This document shows positions 62,687 through 64,000 of a stretch of 64,000 nt of DNA, one piece after another. The first letter of the stretch is position 1. Each line of letters opens with the position of its first letter. The notes beneath the pieces were generated by a model. It was not told the origin of the DNA. It made no database searches and saw only the letters and a program-made list of their open reading frames with translations. The DNA is from Auricularia sp. M13 (taxonomy: Eukaryota; Basidiomycota; Agaricomycetes; Auriculariales; Auriculariaceae). The translations under genes were made by a program, and so were the position numbers. The DNA is taken from NCBI GenBank assembly GCA_037042915.1, contig CM073197.1:1922001-1986000 (forward strand), written 5' to 3'.

Positions 62687-62870
62687 CGTGCCAGCCGTAT
62701 TTAGGACTCTTCCGTAAGCCTTGCCTATTGGGACAATGGCTTCTTCCTGTCATTGGAACTTTTGTGCACTCGGTTGTCGCTCGTCAGTCCTTACTCGTGT
62801 TACCGTAGTTGCTCATAATTCGTATCGTACACCACTCCCAGCAAAAGCGACGATATGCAGAACGTACAGT

Positions 62871-64000
62871 TCACACAACAATCTGGCCAGTCCAGGCTCG
62901 TTGTTGATAGGCACGAAGAAACGCAAACCCTTCCGCCGCGTCCTTGTCCGCAAGAATGTTTAAAGGAGGTTTAAGCACATCATCTGAGCTCAAGACGATT
63001 GCCAGTGTCTGCGAAGGCTTAAATGGATGCTGATAGGATGAGTGGCAGAACTGACCTTCGCCCGAGATATAGCAACATTCAGTCGCCGGCGTTGAAATAG
63101 GAAGCCTAGGTCCTGTAGAAGCGTAGCGCGGTGTGTGTGGGCAAAACAGCAAATGACTAGGTCGGCTTCTTGGCCTGATACTTGTCAGTCACAGTGGGTG
63201 GTGACGCGAACTGCGAATACCCATACCTTGTAATCGCTCAACGGTATCGACAGTAATTTCGCGCTGATCGCTGCCAGCTGCAGCTGTGGATGCATGTAGA
63301 TGCATGCGATTTAGAGCACTGGCCAGATCGCCCAGTTCAGATAAATCAGACCGTCGACCCAAGGCTTGCTTGACCGCGGTACGTTGTACACGATGCGGAC
63401 AAGCCACGAAGATGCTCGAGTTGGGAAATGCACATCCAAGGTGGCGAATCAGGCGTGCGGTCACATCCGCCTCGAGTCGAATGTGCGACTCGTAGCTGTG
63501 TCGGTCTGGGGCGTCTTTCACGGTGAGGCGCAGTAACGCAAGAGATGTCGACCGATGTTGAGCGTCCGAGATTTCATTTGCTGAACGGAAGGGTCGCTCG
63601 GGACCCTCGATTCTGCTATGCGCACGCGACTTAGCTGTCATCGCATTGCCAAGCTCAGCAAGCAGCAATGCAACGTCGTCCTTATCGTCCAAGCCACTCA
63701 ACGTGCGTAAGGCATCTCCTATGTGCTTTGTCTCGGATTTCATGGCCGTCATCCTGCGCTTGTATATCGTGGAGACGAAGTCCGATAAATCGGGATTGAG
63801 GCGGAAGTTCTCGGTGATTTGTACAACGGGCCCATGCTGACTAGACGAATTGGAGGAGATTGACGGTGGAGGTCCCCTGGAAGGGACAGCTCTGTCGTCG
63901 CCGGTGATGAGGTCGAGAATGGATCCAAACAATGGCGGCGTTGTGTCCGGATATTGTGCTGCCAGAATTGTTCCCAGTTGTAGGTGATCGCCAGCGAGCA
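62871..64000 (-). CDS. Upf1-like SF1 helicase (DNA2/NAM7 type), C-terminal part, 5' end outside window
   Basis: ATP-dependent nucleic-acid helicase, group SF1B. From the right edge inward: LAGDHLQLGTILAAQ (the GDxxQL block after the DEAD-like site), FGSILDLITGDD, VVQITENFRLNPDLSDFVST (motif IV region), FPNSSIFVACPHRVQRTAVK, VDTVERLQGQEADLVICCF (motif V, joined across an intron) and RRRLNVAISRAK (motif VI with the arginine finger). The C-terminus runs TLAIVLSSDDVLK to AYQQRAWTGQIVV, stop at 62871-62873. Walker A and the start lie beyond the window. It converges on the coiled-coil gene. Confidence 0.85.

Overview
This window is nuclear DNA from a filamentous basidiomycete, most likely an agaricomycete. 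The genes are split by many introns of about 42-60 nt. Products include fungal-type quelling RNA-dependent RNA polymerase, MGR2/ROMO1, a CSC1-like channel and fungal homoserine kinase. The dynein heavy chain is present only as its motor half, an arrangement I know from Schizophyllum commune (dhc1/dhc2) and, with another break point, from Ustilago maydis. I see no rRNA, tRNA, CRISPR, prophage or retroelement.

Layout. 1-2.1 kb: C-terminal half of an RdRP (+). 2.3-7.3 kb: two tandem diverged O-fucosyltransferase-like type II membrane proteins (+), with a possible small minus-strand gene between them. 7.6-9.5 kb: glutaryl-CoA dehydrogenase (+). 9.6-17.1 kb, minus strand: FAD pyridine-nucleotide oxidoreductase, isopentenyl-diphosphate isomerase, and a Sec7-PH ARF exchange factor. 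17.6-19.4 kb: Pro/Ser-rich coiled-coil protein (+). 19.9-21.9 kb: pescadillo (-). 22.0-22.6 kb: SmD2 (+). 22.8-25.8 kb: peroxisomal ABC half-transporter (-). 26.0-26.5 kb: SmE (-). 26.6-37.8 kb: dynein motor heavy chain (+). 37.9-38.4 kb: Mediator 9-like (-). 38.5-39.6 kb: homoserine kinase (+). 40.4-41.5 kb: HAD nucleotidase-like (+). 42.1-43.4 kb: PEX10 (-). 43.9-44.4 kb: LEA-like mitochondrial protein (+). 44.5-46.8 kb: NXPE/PC-esterase-like protein (+). 46.9-47.5 kb: MGR2/ROMO1 (-). 47.6-50.5 kb: TTC27/Emw1 TPR protein (+). 51.3-52.1 kb: C2H2 finger protein (+). 52.1-53.6 kb: gene-free, with a nested hairpin and a TA-flanked MITE-like element. 53.6-59.3 kb: CSC1-like channel (+). 59.6-60.5 kb: Mpv17/PMP22 (+). 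60.9-62.7 kb: coiled-coil protein (+). 62.9 kb to the edge: Upf1-like SF1 helicase (-), partial.

Most of these are housekeeping genes without operon-like logic, but themes recur. Peroxisome: PEX10 and the ABCD-type transporter. Mitochondrion: GCDH, MGR2, Mpv17 and the LEA-like protein. Spliceosome core: SmD2 and SmE. Several divergent pairs share start-codon gaps of only about 92-106 bp (PES1/SmD2, SmE/dynein, Med9/homoserine kinase, MGR2/TTC27).

Main points to follow up: the split dynein gene with its own two-codon first exon; nine introns that fit only GC-AG borders; an oxidoreductase that has lost its redox-active cysteine pair; a MITE-like element; and about ten single-base frame breaks at short base runs in conserved genes, which look like consensus errors rather than dead genes.
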